Source: Sphingomonadales bacterium (GTDB lineage: Bacteria; Pseudomonadota; Alphaproteobacteria; Sphingomonadales; Sphingomonadaceae). From it: a stretch of 64,000 nt of DNA. A program made the position numbers and the translations under genes. The notes below the pieces were generated by a model that saw only the letters and a program-made list of their open reading frames with translations, was not told the DNA's origin and did no database searches. The DNA lies in NCBI GenBank assembly GCA_027483465.1, contig JAIXUQ010000034.1, forward strand, positions 62,001-126,000, written 5' to 3'. Shown here in pieces: positions 1-15,000 of this stretch (position 1 is its first letter; every line of letters begins with the position of its first letter).

Positions 1-3000
1 CTCACCTCCAACGCCACCGTGCGGTCACGCGATGTCGGCCAGGCCATTGCCTCCACGGGCCAGCTTGATGTGGCCCGCAACCTTGCGGTGTTTGCCGGCG
101 AAAACGCCTTCATCGGCGCCACCAATGGCCAACTGCTTGAGGTGACGGGCGACATTCTGGCCGATGCCTCCAATCGGTTCAGCGCCGGCAACGGGGCCAA
201 CCGCACCGCCGGCGCGGCCTCGGTGCTGGCCAGCGACGGCAATGTCTCGGTGCTGGGCAATATCGTCGTCAGGGCCGATGGCATCGGCGATAATGCCAGC
301 GCCGCAGGACAGGCCGGCGGCACCGGCACCGGCGGCAGCGCCCAGGTGAGTGTGGCAAGCGGCGGCTCCCTGCAGGCCACCACGGTCACCATCAGCGCCA
401 CCGGCACCGGCGGCACCGCAGCCCAGGGCCGCGGCGGCGCGGCCGTGGGCGGCATTGCCATCTTCCAGCAGGCGGCCGGCACCACCCTGCAACTGGAAAC
501 CGATCTGGTGATCGATGCCGGGGCCACCAGCAGCCAGGGTGCCGATGGCCAGCCCACCGGCAACGCCAGCGGCGGCCTGGCCCAGGCGACATTTTCCACA
601 TCCAACAACATCAACGGCGGCCTCAGCATCACCAGCAACGCGCTGGCCAGCCCCGGCCAGCGCCAGGTGCCGCTGCAAACCGGCGGTGCCACCATCCAGG
701 GCGGCGCAGCCCGGCTGAGCGTGCTCGATGGCGGCGGCATTGGCGCCTTGTCCCTCAACATCAGCGCCACGGCCGGTGCCATCGGCAGCGGCGGCGGCAT
801 TGATTATCGCGGCGGCATCGCCGAAATCCTCGCCAACAGCAGCAGCGATGGCGTGGCCGTGGCCATCGCCGGCAGCGCCGCACTGGATGCGCGCGCCTTT
901 GGTGCCGATGGCCTTGCCGGCGGCGCGCGCGACGGCGGCACTGCCACCGGTGGTGCGGCCCGCATCGTGGTCGATGGCAATGCCAATGTGCTGTTCAACA
1001 CCAATCTGCTGCTGAATGCCTCCGCCACGGGCGGCAATGGCGTGGGCATTGGCAATGGCGGCAGCGCCACCGGCGGCACCACCCGCATCGCGCTGGCGTC
1101 CGGCGGGCTTTCGGTGGCCGGTCCGGTGGAAATGCGCGCCGAAGCCTTTGGCGGCAGCGGCTTGAACGGCGGCGCGGCCACCGCCAGCAACGCCAATGCC
1201 GGCTTTGCCCCGGCGGTTGATCTTTTCTATGGCACCGCCGGCCAACCCGGCCAGACCGGCATCGACATCCTGGGCGGGCCGCTGATCCTGGCGGCCCGCG
1301 CGCTGGGCGGGGCGGGCAGCAATGCCGGCACCGGCGGCGCTGCCACCGGCGGCAGCATCGTGGTTGATCTGCGCTCCCAAAGCCATCAGGCCAGCGGCAT
1401 CAGCATCGATGCCGGGGTGAGCGGCGGCAACGCCGCGCTGGGCGGCAATGCCGTGGGCAGCGATGTTTCGCTGGTGCTGTTCAACAGCGTGCTCGACAGC
1501 CAGGGCAGCTTCACCATCGATGCCTCGGCCCAGGGTGGGGAGGCGCTGGCCCAGCCGGTGGCCAATGGCGGCACCGGCGGCAATGCCCAGTTTGGCAGCG
1601 TGCAGATGGTGCTGCGCGGCCAGCCGGGGACAACGGCCAACCTGCTGGCGCCCTCACTCACCATCAATGCCAATGTGACCGGCGGCGATGGCGGTTTCTC
1701 CTCTGGCGGCATCGGTGGTGCCGGCGGCCTCGCCAATGCGCGCGGGGTGGGTCAGGGCCTGTCAATCCTGGGCCAGGCCGGCGATACCGCCATCACGCTG
1801 GGCAGCACCAGCATCAACCATGCGGCCATTGGTGGCCGCGGCGGCAACACCGATACCGGCAGGCTGGGCGATGGCGGTGCCGCCACCGGCGGTGCCATCA
1901 CGCTGGGCCTGTCAAGCGGGCCGCTGGGCCCGATTCCCAATCAGGCGCTGATTGATCTGGGCACCCTCAACATCGACGCGCGCAGCCGTGGCGGCGATGC
2001 CGGCGCCTTTGATGGCGGGGTGAATGGCGGCACCGGGGGCACTGCCGGTGGCGGGCAGTTGACCCTGCTGGTGCGCGGCGGCCGCGTGCGCGCCGCCAGC
2101 GCCACCATCGATCTTTCGGCGACGGGCGGCGAGGCCCAGGGCGAAACCCAGTCCGGCGCCGGCGGCAATGCCACCGGCGGCGGCGTCACCGTGCTGGCCA
2201 CCCCGCATTTCACCTCCGGCACGCCGGCCGATCTGCAGATTGCCGGCGCGCTCACCCTTCAACTCAATGGCACCGGCGGCGTTTCCACCAGCGCGCCGGG
2301 CACCGGCCAGGGCGGCAGCTTCAGCTTCACGCTGGGCCAGCATGAAGGCGGCGTGGCAGCGCCCGATGTGGGGGTCGCCACCATTGGCGCACTTGGGGTG
2401 AACGCCGAGGGCATTGGTGGCAATGCCGTCGATGCACGGGCCACGGCCCATGGCCATGGGCTGGGCGGCCAGATCAGCATGACGGCCCAGAATGGCAGCC
2501 TGTCGCTGGGCAGCTTCGAGGCCAGCGTGGCCGGCCGCGGCGGCGCGCGCGGCGACAACGGCACCACATCGGGCGATGGCAGTGGCGGCACCATCCAGCT
2601 GTTTGCCCAGGCCGGCAGCATGGAGGTGGCCGGCCTGGCCAGCCTGTTTGCGCAAGGGCTCAGCGGCAATGCGCTGGGCGGCACGGTGCGGCTGGCGACG
2701 CTGGACAAGGGCAGCCGCATCAGCCTGAAGGGCGATATCGTCAGGCTGGATGCGAGCGGCCTGACCGGCGACAATTCTGGCCAGGCCGGGCCTGGTTCGG
2801 CCACGGGTGGCCTGATCGAGATTGCCAATGTGGGCGATGCCACCATCGAAATGCGCCGGCCCAATGCGAGCGTTGGGGAGCTGGCGATCAATGCCGATGC
2901 GCTGGCGCAAAACATCAGCGGACCCTTGTCGCCCGCCACCGGTGGCCGGATCGCCATCAGCAATGCCGGCACGCTCACGCTTTCGGCCCCCGGTGTGTTG

Positions 3001-6000
3001 GCGCTGGATGTGGATGCCGTGGCCGCTGGCAACAGCAGCAATCCGCTGACCGGCGGTGCGGCCATTGGCGGCGAGGTCAGCCTGGTCAACAGTGGCGGCA
3101 CCCTCACGCTCAACAGCGGATTCAACCGGATCAATATCGGCAGCGGGGCGGAGGCCGGTGATTCAGCGCAGACCGGCGGCCAGGCCACCGGCGGCACGGT
3201 CACGGTGGCGATCACCGGCGGCACCGCCAATTTCAACGCCACCACCCTGGTCTATGACAACGCGTTTGCCGGCAATGCCTCTGCCGGCACGCTGGGCAAC
3301 AGCAGCGGCGGCACGGTCGGCTTCAGCTTTGGCGCGGGCAGCCAGGTCACGATCAGTGGCGATCTGCGCTTTGCAGGCGGTGGCATCGGCCAGACCCGCA
3401 CCGGCACCGCCACCAGCATCACCAGCACCGGCGGCCGGCTGGACGTGACCGGCAATCTCACCGCGATCCAGGATATCTTCATCGACCGGCCGGTGGACGG
3501 CCTGGCCGCCACCGCCGGCAGCCTGACCATCACCACCGCCGACACCACGACCCTGCTGGTGGGTGGCGGCTTCGAGGCCAATTACAGCGTGAATCTGCGC
3601 GGCGGCGGCAATGGCCACAGCGCCACGGCGGGCAGCGTGGCGTGGACCAGCCGCGGCGACATCGAAGTGCTGGGCGGCATCACCATCAGCGCCAGCGCCG
3701 ACATCGCCGCCGGCAGCCTGCAAACCGCCACCGGCGGCGTGGCCGCCATCGATGTGGCGGGCGGGCTGTTCACTGCCGGCGCTGGCCTGTCCATCACCAC
3801 CGGTGCCCAGGGCAGCCCGGCCAGCGGTGCCCAGGCCGGCGTGGCCACCGCCGGGCAGATCAGGCTGACCACGGCGGTGAACAGCCAGATGAGCATCACC
3901 GGCGGGGCGGTGAACCTGGAAAGCAACGCCAACGGCAGCACCGCCAGCGGCGCCGGCCCGGCCACCGGCGGCGATGCCATCGGCGGCAGCATCCTGATCA
4001 ACAGCGCCGGCACGATGATCTTCAACACCGGTGCCGATATCTTCCAGGTGCGCACCGTGGCCACTGGCGGCAACGCGCTGGGCAGCGGCGGCATCGGCGG
4101 CAATGCCACCGGCGGCAGCATCAGCCTGATCACCGGGGTGGACGGCAGTTTCAGCCATGTGCCGCTGTCTCCGGGCGGCGTGCTGCAACTGGAAGTGCAG
4201 GCGATTGCCGGCAATGGCAACGCCGTGGGCGGCAATGCCGTGGGCGGCACCGCGCTGATCAACAGCAGTGGCAGCCTGGGCCTGCCGGGCGGCATCTTGC
4301 TGCTGGCCAACGCCAATGGCGGGCTGGGCGCGCTCAGTGGCAATGCCACCGGCGGCAGCGCCAGCCTGCTGGTGGGCGGCGGCACGCTCACGCTTGCCGG
4401 CGATGCTGTGTTGAGCGCCGAGGCGATCGTGAATGCGCAGGCCGCGCAGGGCAACGGGCGCGGCGGCGCGCTGGCCGTGACCGTGAGCGCCGGCACGCTC
4501 GACATCAGCGGCAATCTGGACCTGCGCGCCAGCGCCAACGGCGATCAGGTGACCGGTGGCGGCATCACCGTGACGTCCGAAGCCGATCTGCGCGTGGGCG
4601 GGATTTTCGTTGCCACCGCCGATGCCGAAACCAGCAGCAGTGGGGCCGCGCCGCTGGCCACCGGCGGCAGCGTGGGCGTGAGCGTGATTGGCGCCACCAG
4701 CCGCCTGACCGTGGCCGACAATATCCGGCTTTCGGCACAAGCCAACGGTGTGGGCGCCAACAGCGCCGCCGCCCTGGCGGGCGGCAGCGTGTTGTTTGCC
4801 AGCGACGGCATCACCAGCCTGAACGGCGCCGAACTGGGCCTGTTCAGCAGCGCCACCTTTGACAGCCCGGCCGGCGGCAATGCCAGCGGCGGCAGCAGCC
4901 GGCTGACCATCGGCGGCGGCAATTTCAGCGCCAACACGCTCGCCATCCTGTCCGAAGGGCTTGGCGGCGAAGGCGGTGGCAACGGCACCGGCGGCATCGC
5001 GCGCATGACCGTGCTGGGCGGCAGCGCCAGCGTCAACGGCGGCTTTGACGTGAGCGCGCAGGGCGTGGGCGGCCTGGGCGCCACCGGCACCGGTGGCATC
5101 GGGCTTGGCGGTGAGGCCGGCCTCACGGCGGGCGGGACTGTCACCCTCGCGCTGGGCAATGCCAATTTCAGGCTGTCTGCCGATGGCTTTGGCGGCGCGT
5201 CGGGCAGCACCCCCGGCGGCGAAGGCCGGGGCGGCAGCGTGCAACTGGCCACCACCGCCAGCACCGGCCGCATCGAGATCACCGCCACCGGCGGGCCCGC
5301 GCTGGCGATCACCGCCGCCGGCCAGGGCGGGGAGGGCAGCACCGGCGGCCTCGGCCGTGGCGGCAGCGCCACGCTGGCCAATGCCGGCACATTGATCCTG
5401 CCGGGCAGCCTCACGCTAAATGCCAGTGCCACCGGCGGCGGCGGCACCACCACCGGCGGCAGCGCCATCGGCGGCACGGCCAGCGCCAGCAACAGCGGCA
5501 GCCTGCCCATCAATGGCCTGCTGCTGGTCAGCGCCAACGCCACCAGCGGCCAGGGTTCGGCCACCGGCAATGCCACCGGCGGCAGCGCCAGCTTCAGCCA
5601 GAGCGGCGGCACCAGCACGATCAGCCAGGATCTGGAACTGCGGGCCGAGGCCAATGTGGTCAACACCCCGGTGCGCGGCACCGCCACCGGCGGCAGCGCG
5701 GTGTTTGCCAACACCGCCGGCACGGTGGGCATCACCGGCAGCCTGCTGCTCGCCGCCCCGGCCGAAGGGCGCGTGGCGCTGGGCGGCAATCTCACCCTCA
5801 CCAGCCTGGGCGCCACCAGCATCGGCGGCAGCGCCGTGCTGCTGGCCAACGGCGCCAGCAATCTGCCCGATCCCACCGCCGCCATCACCGGCGGCGCCGG
5901 CAGCCTCACGGTGGGGGCCAGCGGCAGCCTGGCCATCACCGGCGCCCTCACCGTCAACATCGCGGCGCAAACCGCGATCAGCAATCCCGGCGTCAGCCTC

Positions 6001-9000
6001 AACGCCCGCAGCTTCGTCCTGCAATCGGCCGGCGTGTTCAGCGTCGGCGGTGCCGGCCTGGTGATCAATGCCGCCGCCGGCCCGCTGCAATCCTCTGATC
6101 AGGCCGGCGATGCGGCGGGCGGCGATGTCGAACTCGCCTTCCGTGGCGGCAGCCTCAGCGCCCCCGGCATCAGCGTCAACGCCAGCGCCACCGGCGGCCT
6201 CAACAGCGCCGGCCGCGGCGGCAACGCCACCGCCGGCACCGCGAGCCTGACCATCGATACCGGCACCACCGCCACCATCGGCGGCAGCATCATCCTTGAT
6301 GCCAGCGCGCGCGGCGGCAATGGCGGCGATGGCGGCGCGGCCATCGGCGGCACCGCCAGCCTGTTCGTGGCCGGCAGCCTTACCATCAATTCGGCAAGCA
6401 ACCCGGCGTTCCGCATCGATGCCACCGCGCTGGGCGGCACCGGCAGCATCGGCGGCGCCGCCACCGGCGGCCTCGCGGCGCTCGGCAGCGTTGCCGGCGG
6501 CACCCTGATCGTCAACAGCACCTCCACCACGCCGCTGCGCCCCGATGCCAGCGCCTTTGGCGGGGAGGGCGCCGCCCAGGGTGGCGCCGCCACCGGCGGC
6601 CAGGCCGAATTGCGCAACGGCGGCAGCATCACCCTGCCCACCGGCCTCAACCTGTGGGCGCGGGCCAGCGGCGGCGGCAGTTCCGGCATCGGCGGCGCGG
6701 CCACCGGCGGTGGCGTGCTGCTGGAAAATGCCGGCAGCCTGTCGATCAGCGGTAATCTTGGCCTGTCGATGGCGGCCAGCGGCGGTTCGGGCGGCAGCAC
6801 CGGCAATGCCACCGCCGGCATATTGGCCGGCACCATCACCGCCGGCACGGTGACGGTGCTGGGCGACGTGGCGGCAGACGGCAACGCCAGCGTCAGCCCC
6901 GGCAGCAGCGCGGGCAACGGCACCGGCGGCACGCTTGATCTGCAGATCAATGGCGGCACACTGGATATCGCCGGCAATCTGGGCTTTGCCGTGCGCGGCG
7001 ATGGCCGGGTGGCGCGTTCGGGTGCGCTCAGCCTGGCGGTGGGCGGCCGCCTGCTGGTGGGCGGCAGCATCACCATCGAAGCCCCAGCCGTGAGCAACAT
7101 CGCCGATGCGGCGGCCACCGCCACGGCCGGCACCGCCACCATCCTCGTCAGCGCCGGCGGCGAACTGCGCGCCGCGGGCGTGCAGGCCAATCTGGCCGCC
7201 AGCCTCACCCAGCCCTTCGCCACACTGAACGCGCGTGGCGGCGATTTCAGCCTGTCGGCCTTTGGCACGGTTGATCTGCCGGGCCCCGGCCTTTCGGTTG
7301 ATGGCTTTGCCCGCTTTGTCAGCCCCAATGGCATTGGCGGGGCGGCGCGCGGCGGCAGCTTGCAGGTGCAGGTGGGAGGCGATGGCAGCTTCACGGCCAG
7401 CCAGATCAGCCTGGATGCCAGCGCGATTGCCGGGATCAATTTCGGCGGCGCCGGCGGCAGCGGCATCGGCGGCAGCGCCAGCGTCGAGGTGCTGGGGCCA
7501 TCGGCCAATCTGAATCTGGCCGGCAGGCTGGTGTTGAATGCCGATGCCACCGGCGGCTTTGGCACCGGCGCCGGCGGCAGCGCCACCGGCGGCACCGCCC
7601 GCCTGGCCACCGGCAGCAGCGCCACAATTGCCGGCCTGGTCACGGCCAGCGCCAACGCGGCCGGCCGCAACGGCACCGGCCCCGGCGCCAATGGCGGCGC
7701 GGCCACCGCCGGCAGCGTGCAACTGATCGCGGATGGCGGCACGCTGGCGTTGAATGGTGGTGCCGATCTGGCTGCCCGCGCCATCGCCGGCAGCGGCAGT
7801 GGCGGCGGCCCGGCGTCGGCCGGCGGCAATGGCGGGCTGGCCACCGGCGGCAGCATCGGCGTGCAGGTGCTGCCCGGCGGCAGCATCGGCATCAGCAGCC
7901 TGTTGGCCAATGTGTCGGCCAGCGGCGGTGACGGTGCCACCGGCGGCACCGGCGCCACCGGCAGCACCGGGTTGGCCGGCACCAGCAGCCAGCCCAATGG
8001 CGGCAGCGGTGGCATTGGCGGCACCGGCGGCGCCGGCGGCAGCGGCGGCGATGCCCTGGCCGGCAGCCTCGGCATCGGCACCAGCGCCGCCACCAGCGGC
8101 GGCAGCATCAATATCGCCAGCCTGACGCTCACCGGCTTTGCCACTGCCGGCAGCGGCGGCCAGGGCGGGCAGGGCGGCACCGGCGGCACCGGTGGCCAGG
8201 GTGCCAATGGCGCCTTCGTGCAGGGCCAGCAGCAGCCGGGCGGCCCGTCGATCAACGGCGGCAATGGCGGCCCGGGCGGGCAGGGTGGCAACGGCGGCAC
8301 CGCCGGGGCCGGTGGCACGGCCACCGGCGGCACGCTGCTGCTGGGGGCTGATGGCAATGTGCAGGGCAATGGCTGGCAATTCACCACGCCGGTGATCAGC
8401 GGCACCTTCACCGTGATCGCCGGCGCGGGCGGCGCGGCCGGCACCGGTGGGGTGGGCGGCACGGGCGGCGCCGGCGGCGCGGCCGGCGCGCTGATCGGCC
8501 AGCAGCAAAGCAACGGCCAGCCGGGGCAGGCCGGGGCGGCCGGCTTTGGCGGCTTTGAAGGCCAGTCCGCCAATCCGGGCGCGGCGATTGGCGCCAATCT
8601 GCGCGCCCTGTTCCACAACACCACCCTTTCGGCTCAGCGGATCACGCTGGTGGCCGATGCGGGTGGCCAGGCATCGGGGCTGTTTGGCGTGGGCGGCACC
8701 GCCACCGGCGGCACCGCCGAACTGCGCTTGGACGGCGGCACCAACACGCTGGCACAGATCACGCTCAGCGCCACGGCCCAGGGCGGCAGCAGCGATGCCG
8801 GCACCGGTGGCATCGGCGTTGGCGGCGCCGTGTCACTCACCCTTTTGAATGGCGCCGTGCTCTCGCTGGGCGATGTCGCCACCCCGCTGCAATTGCGCGC
8901 CGATGGCGTGGGCGGTGATGACGCCAATGGCGGCTTTGGCGGCAGCGGCCAGGGCGGCAACATCACCGTGGCGCTCAATGGCGCCGATCTGGCGGTCACC

Positions 9001-12000
9001 GGCGCGGCGCTGCTGTCGGCCGAGGGCGCGGACGGCAGCGTTGCCGGTGCCGACAGCGGCCGGGGCGGCATGGTCAGCCTGCAACTGGCCGGCGACAGCG
9101 ACATGGCGGTCAGCGGCGGGCTCACCCTTTCCAGCCTGGCCGGCAGCGGTGAGGCCTTTGGCGGCACCAGCGAAATCGGCATCGACAGCAGCCGCCTGAC
9201 GGTGGGCGGTGGCCTCAATCTGCTGGCCGGCGCCACCGCCGATGCCACCAGCTTCACCGGCACGGCCAGCGGCGGCACCGCCCGCATCCGGCAGGATGGC
9301 GGCATATTGGATGTGGCCGGGCTGATCCGGCTGGATGTGGCGGCGCTGGCCGCCAGCGGCAGCAGCGCGCAGGGCGGCACGGCCACGGCCGGCACGGTGG
9401 ACGTGGCGGTGAATGCCAGCGGCAGCATCGTGCCGGCATCAATGCGCAGCGGCGGCATGGCGATTCTGGCCACCGCCACCGGCGGCGCCGGCCTGCTTGG
9501 CGCCAGCGGCGGCGATGCCGGCGGGGCCGGGATCAGCCTGCTGGCCAGCAGCAGCAGCGCGACGCTGGAACTGGGCTCGATCAGCCTGGCGGCCGATGTG
9601 GTGGCGGGGGCCGGGGGCGCCGGATCGGTGGGCGGCAACGGCGGGCAGGCCACCGGCGCCAGCATCAATCTGGGCCTGGTTTCGGGCAGTGCCAACGCGC
9701 AGGGCCAGATCAGCGCCAGCAGCATCACGGTTTCGGCCAATGCCACCGGCGGGGCCGGCGGCACCGCGCAAACCATGGGCAGCGCCGGCGGCCAGGGCGG
9801 CGTGGCCACCGGCGGCAGCATCACCCTGCGCAACGAAGGCGGCCTGATCACCACCGGCGCGGTGGTGCTGAATGCCAATGCCACCGGCGGGGCTGGCGGC
9901 AGCCAATCCGGGCTGGGCACGCCGCTGGGCATCGGCGGCAACGGCAGCGGTGGCACTGTGCTGCTGCTCGTCACCCCCAATGCCACGCAGGGCAACAACG
10001 GGATCACCGCGCTTTCCAGCTTGATCGGCAATGCCGGCGGCCTGGGCGGGCTGGGCGGCACCCAGGCCGGCAACGGCATTGGCGGCGTGGTGGCGCTGGA
10101 TGTGGTGCGCCAGGCCACCCGGCCGGGCGATGCCAACAGCGGCGCGCTCACCATTGGCGGCAGCGCCACGCTGGATGCCAGCGGGCGCGGCGGCGGCAGC
10201 GATGGCGGCGGCACGCTGGTGCCCGGCAATGGCAGCGGCGGCCAGGTGCGGCTGGCGGCAGAGGCCGGCAGCATCGATATCGAATCCGATGCCAGCCTGA
10301 GCGCGCGCGGGCTGGGCGGCGCGGCGGTGAACGGCGGCAGCGGCGGCAATGGCCAGATCAGCCTGGCCGCCAGCAGCGCCGGCCAAATCACCCTGCTGGG
10401 CCCGGCCAGCCTGAACGTGAGCGCGCAGGGCGGCGACGGGCTGGACAGCGGCGGTGTGGCCGAAGCCGGCAGCCTGACCATGCTGGCCAGCACGGCCGGC
10501 CGCATCAGCGCCACCGGCGGCCTGTCGCTGTTTGCCGATGGCGAAGGCGGCCTGAACCTGGGCAGCCTGGGCAGCGGCGGCAATGGCACCGGCGGCAGCA
10601 TCAGGGTTTCGGCCAGCGGGGCCGACAGCCTGATCACGCTGGGCGAAACCACGGCCCGGGCCAGTGGCAACGGCACGGCCGGCAACGGCGATGGCGCCGG
10701 CGCCCAGGGCCGGGGCGGGGCCATCGAATTCAGTGCCCTGGCCGGCGGCAGCCTGGCCCTGCAGGGCCCATTGGCGCTGGGCGCCGATGGCCGCGGCGGC
10801 TTTGGCGGCGTGGGTGGCAGCGGGCAGGGCGGCACGCTGCTGCTGGCCGCTGATGATGACGGGGTGATCAGCGGCGGCGCCGATGTGGCGCAATTGCGTG
10901 CCAACGGCCAGGGCGGCGGTGGCAGCGACGGCAGCACCGGGAACGGCGGTGACGGCGAAGGCGGCGGCGTGCGCGTGGTTGCCAGCAAGGGCGGCAGCAT
11001 CACGCTGGGCAGCATCAATCTTTCCGAAGCGCGCGGTGTGGGCGGGGGCGGTGCCAACACCGGCAACGGCGGCACCGGGCGCGGCGGCAGTTTCGTGCTG
11101 GAAGCCATCGGTGGCGGCACGCTCACCACCGGTTCGGCGCATTCCATCACCGCCAGCGGCGAAGGCGGCAGCGCATCGGGCAGCGGCAGCGGCGGGGTTG
11201 GCCTGGGCGGCCAGGCCACGGTGCAGGCCCTGGATGGCGGCACGCTGGCCATGGTGGCCAGCGGCGGCGGCATCGGCATCGGCCTGTTTGCCGATGGGGC
11301 CGGCGGTTCCGGCAGCGGCGCCGGCGGCCTGGGGCAGGGCGGCAGCGTGCTGGTGCTGGTCCAGGGCGGCGGTGCCAGCCTCACGCTGGATGGCCGGTTG
11401 GCCGGGGGCGTCGCGGTCAATCTTTCGGCCTTTGCTTTTGGCGGCAATGGCGGCGTGGATGTGGGCGGTGCCGCGCTTGGCGGCGGGGTGCGCGTGGAAG
11501 CCGATGGCGCGGCCAGCCTGGCGCTGCGCGGCATCAATCTGATCGGCGCGGGTGCCACCGGCGGCGCCAGTGACGAATCCGAAGGCGGCGCCGCGACCGG
11601 CGGCACCCTGGCGCTGCGGCTGGGCGGCGGCCAGGGCGCGCTGCTGGAAACCGGGTTTCTGACGCTGCTGGGAACGGCCCAGGGCGGCAGCAGCGGCATT
11701 GCCGTGGGCGGCGCCGCCACCGGCGGCCGCGTGGAGATCAGCGGCGCGGGCAGCGACGGCAGCCTGCAGACCGGCGGCATCGGCATCAGCCTGACGGCCA
11801 GCGGCGGCATCGGCGAAGGCGGCGGCGCGGCCACCGGCGGGCAGGCCAGCATTGCCACCAGCGGCAGCGGCCCCGGCCCGGTGGTGCGCACCGGCGCGGC
11901 CACCATCGATACGCGCGCCACCGGCGGCGAGGGCCGCAGCCTGGGCGGCGGTGCGGCCAGCGTGGGCGATGTGGCGATCAACGCCGGGGCCGGGCAGATC

Positions 12001-15000
12001 CTGATCACCCCGGCCGGCGGGGACGCGCTGCGCATCGATGCGGATATCACCGGTGGCAGTGCCATCAATGGCGGCGTGGCGCTGGGCAGCGGCGGCAATG
12101 CGCAGGCCGGCACGGGCACCATCCGGCTGGAGGCCACCGGCGGCCTGTTGCAGGTGAGCAATGCCAACATCCGCGCCGTTGCGGCCGGCGGCCAGGGCAC
12201 CGATGGCGGCGCCGCCGGCGCGGGCCGGGTGGCCCTGCTGGCCGATGGCGGCCAGCTGCGCATCGGGCTGATCAGCAGCATCCGCCTGGTGGGCCTGGGC
12301 GGTGTGGGCGATGCCGGCGGCGGCAGCGGCGCCGGCGGCAGCTTTGCCCTCACCACCCGCAATGGCGGCAGCGCCCAGCTGGGCCCGATCAACCTGATCG
12401 ATGCGGCCGGCCGCGGCGGCGAGGGCGGCAGCAGCGGCGGCCTGGGCCTGGGCGGCAATTTCGGCATCAACGCCGGGGCCGGCAGCGCCAGCATCGCCGG
12501 CATCGCCAATGTGGACATCGGCGGCGAGGGCGGCTTTGGCATCGATGCCGGCGGCGAAGGCAGCGGCGGCGCGGCCAATCTGATCGCCAATGGCGGCTCG
12601 CTGATCATCGCGGCCGGGCAGGGCGGCAAGGCGCTGGGCATCACCGGCGATGGCGTGGGCGGCGGCAGCGACGGTGGCACGGGTGGCAATGGCCTGGGCG
12701 GCAATCTGCTGCTGGCGGCCGGCCCGGATTCGGCCCTGATCGTCGATGGCAGCCTTTCCGCCGGCGAGGCGATCAGCCTGCTGGCGCGCGGCACCGGTGG
12801 CGACGGGCTGGCCGGCGGCACCGGCTTTGGCGGGCTGGTGAGGGTGCAGACCGCGCAGAACGGCACGCTGGACTTCATCGGCGCGGCGCAACTCAATGCC
12901 AGCGCCATTGGCGGCGCGGCCAGCGACGGGGCTGGCGGGGCCGGGCGGGCCGGCCAGGTGTTGGTGGCCAACAGCGCCGGCACCACCAGCGGCCGGCTGG
13001 CCACCGGCGATCTTGATCTGCTGGCCACCAGCAGCGGCGGCAGCGGCAGTGGCGACAGCGGCGATGGCGGCGCGGCCATCGGCGGCGGCACGGTGGCCTC
13101 CCCCAGCATCTTCCTGGGCCTTGATGGCGGCAGCGGGCGGGTGACAAGCGGCCAGGTGCGCGCCGATGTGAGCGCGCTGGGCGGCCAGGGCGCCAACGCC
13201 CGCATTGGCGGCCGTGGCGGCGCGGCCACCGCCGGCGCGGTGCTGATCGGCATGCGCAATCCGGGCAGCGGCGGCACGCTCACGACGGCCGGCCTGCTGC
13301 AGATCGGGGCCGGAGCCATCGGTGGCAGCGGCGGCACCGGCAATCTGGCCGATGGTGCGGGCGGATCGGGCGGCAATGCGCTGGCCGGCCGGGTCGAGAT
13401 CGCCGCTGGCGGCGGCGCGCTCGCCATCGGTTCCCCCGCCGCCGGCGTGCAGACCATCGTCGTGCTGGCCGATGGCGAGGGCGGCGTGGGCGGCAGCGGC
13501 TTCACCTCCGGCAGCGGCGGCGGCGGCACCGGCGGCACCCTGCTGATCGGGGCCAGCGGGGCCGGCGCCAGCCTCTCCACCCCCGGCATCGGCGCCAGCC
13601 TGAACGGCATCGGCCGCAGCGGCAGCGACGGCGGCGCCGGGCAGGGCGGCAGCTTCAGCCTGCTCGCCCGCGGCGATGCGATGAACATCGCCATCGGCCA
13701 ATTGTCGGTGGGCACGCTTGCCGAAGGCGGCAACAGCAATGGCGGCGGCAGCGGCGGCAATGCCCGGGGCGGCAGCATCGGCATCGATTTCGGCAGCCTT
13801 GCCGCGGCCAATCCCGCCACCACCCTGTCGCTGGGCAATGCCGATCTCAGCGCCGATGCGATCGGCGGCGAAGCCAACAACGCCGCGGCCCGCCATGGCA
13901 GCGGCACCGGCGGCAGCATCAGCATCGCCGTCACCGGCGGCAACGCGGATGTGGGGCTTGATCTGGTGCTCAGCGCCACCGGCACCGCCGGGGCCGATCC
14001 GCAGATCCTCGGCCTGTCCAACCCGCCGCGCAATCCGCCGCCGGGCCTGCCCGGCACCAGCACCGGCGGCAGCATCAATGTCAGCGTTGCTGGCACCGCC
14101 GCCGGCACTGCCGGCCGCCTCACCGTCACCCGCGAACTGGTCGCCCGCACCACGCCGGCCGTCGCCATCCCCAGCGCCTATCGCGCCGGCAGCACCCGCA
14201 TCATCGTCAGCGATGGCAGCCTGTTGCAACTGGGCCGCCTCACCAGCGTGAACGAGGGTGATGCCGCCAGCACCACCGCCAGCGCGCTGGCCGCCACCCC
14301 GGGCGCGCGCATCGAAATCGCCGGTGATGCCGAGGTCTTTGCCACGCCCAGCGCGCTCATCCTCAACGATGGCGGCAGCATCACGGCGGGCGGCAGGCTC
14401 AGCGTGGCCGGCGACGGCATCAGCCACGGCCTCGGCCGCGGGCCGGCGCAGGGCGGCAGCATCATCGCCAACGGGCTGGAGCTGTTCAGCAACGGCCTGA
14501 TCGATTTCAGCGCCAACACCACGGGCAGCGGCAGCCTCTTCTTCGAGGGCGGCCAGTTGCGCCTCGGCACGCTGGCCGCCACCGGCAGCATCGGCCTGGT
14601 CGGCATCACGGCCGGCGGCATCAGCACCGGCGCGATCGGTGCCGGCAGCCATGTCGTCGTGCTGGCCGGCGGCCCGGTCAGCCTGGGCGCGGTCAACACC
14701 GGGGCCAATGGCCGCTTCTTCGTCGGCGATGTCGCCCAGCGCGGCCTCATCAGCCTCAACACCCCGCCCGATTATGCCGCGCTGTTTGCGGCCGGGGCGC
14801 GGCCGTTCATGGCCCAGCTCGATCTGGCCCAGGTCTCGGCCGGCCGCATCGATGTCGCCACCGGCGGCGCGCTCACTGCCACCGGCCCCATCACGGCGCG
14901 CGGCCCGGCCCGCATTGTGGCACAAAGCGCCAGCCTGGCCGATATCGCCAGCACCGGCCAGTTGCTGCTCACCACCAGCGCCGCGCTCACGGCCAACAGC

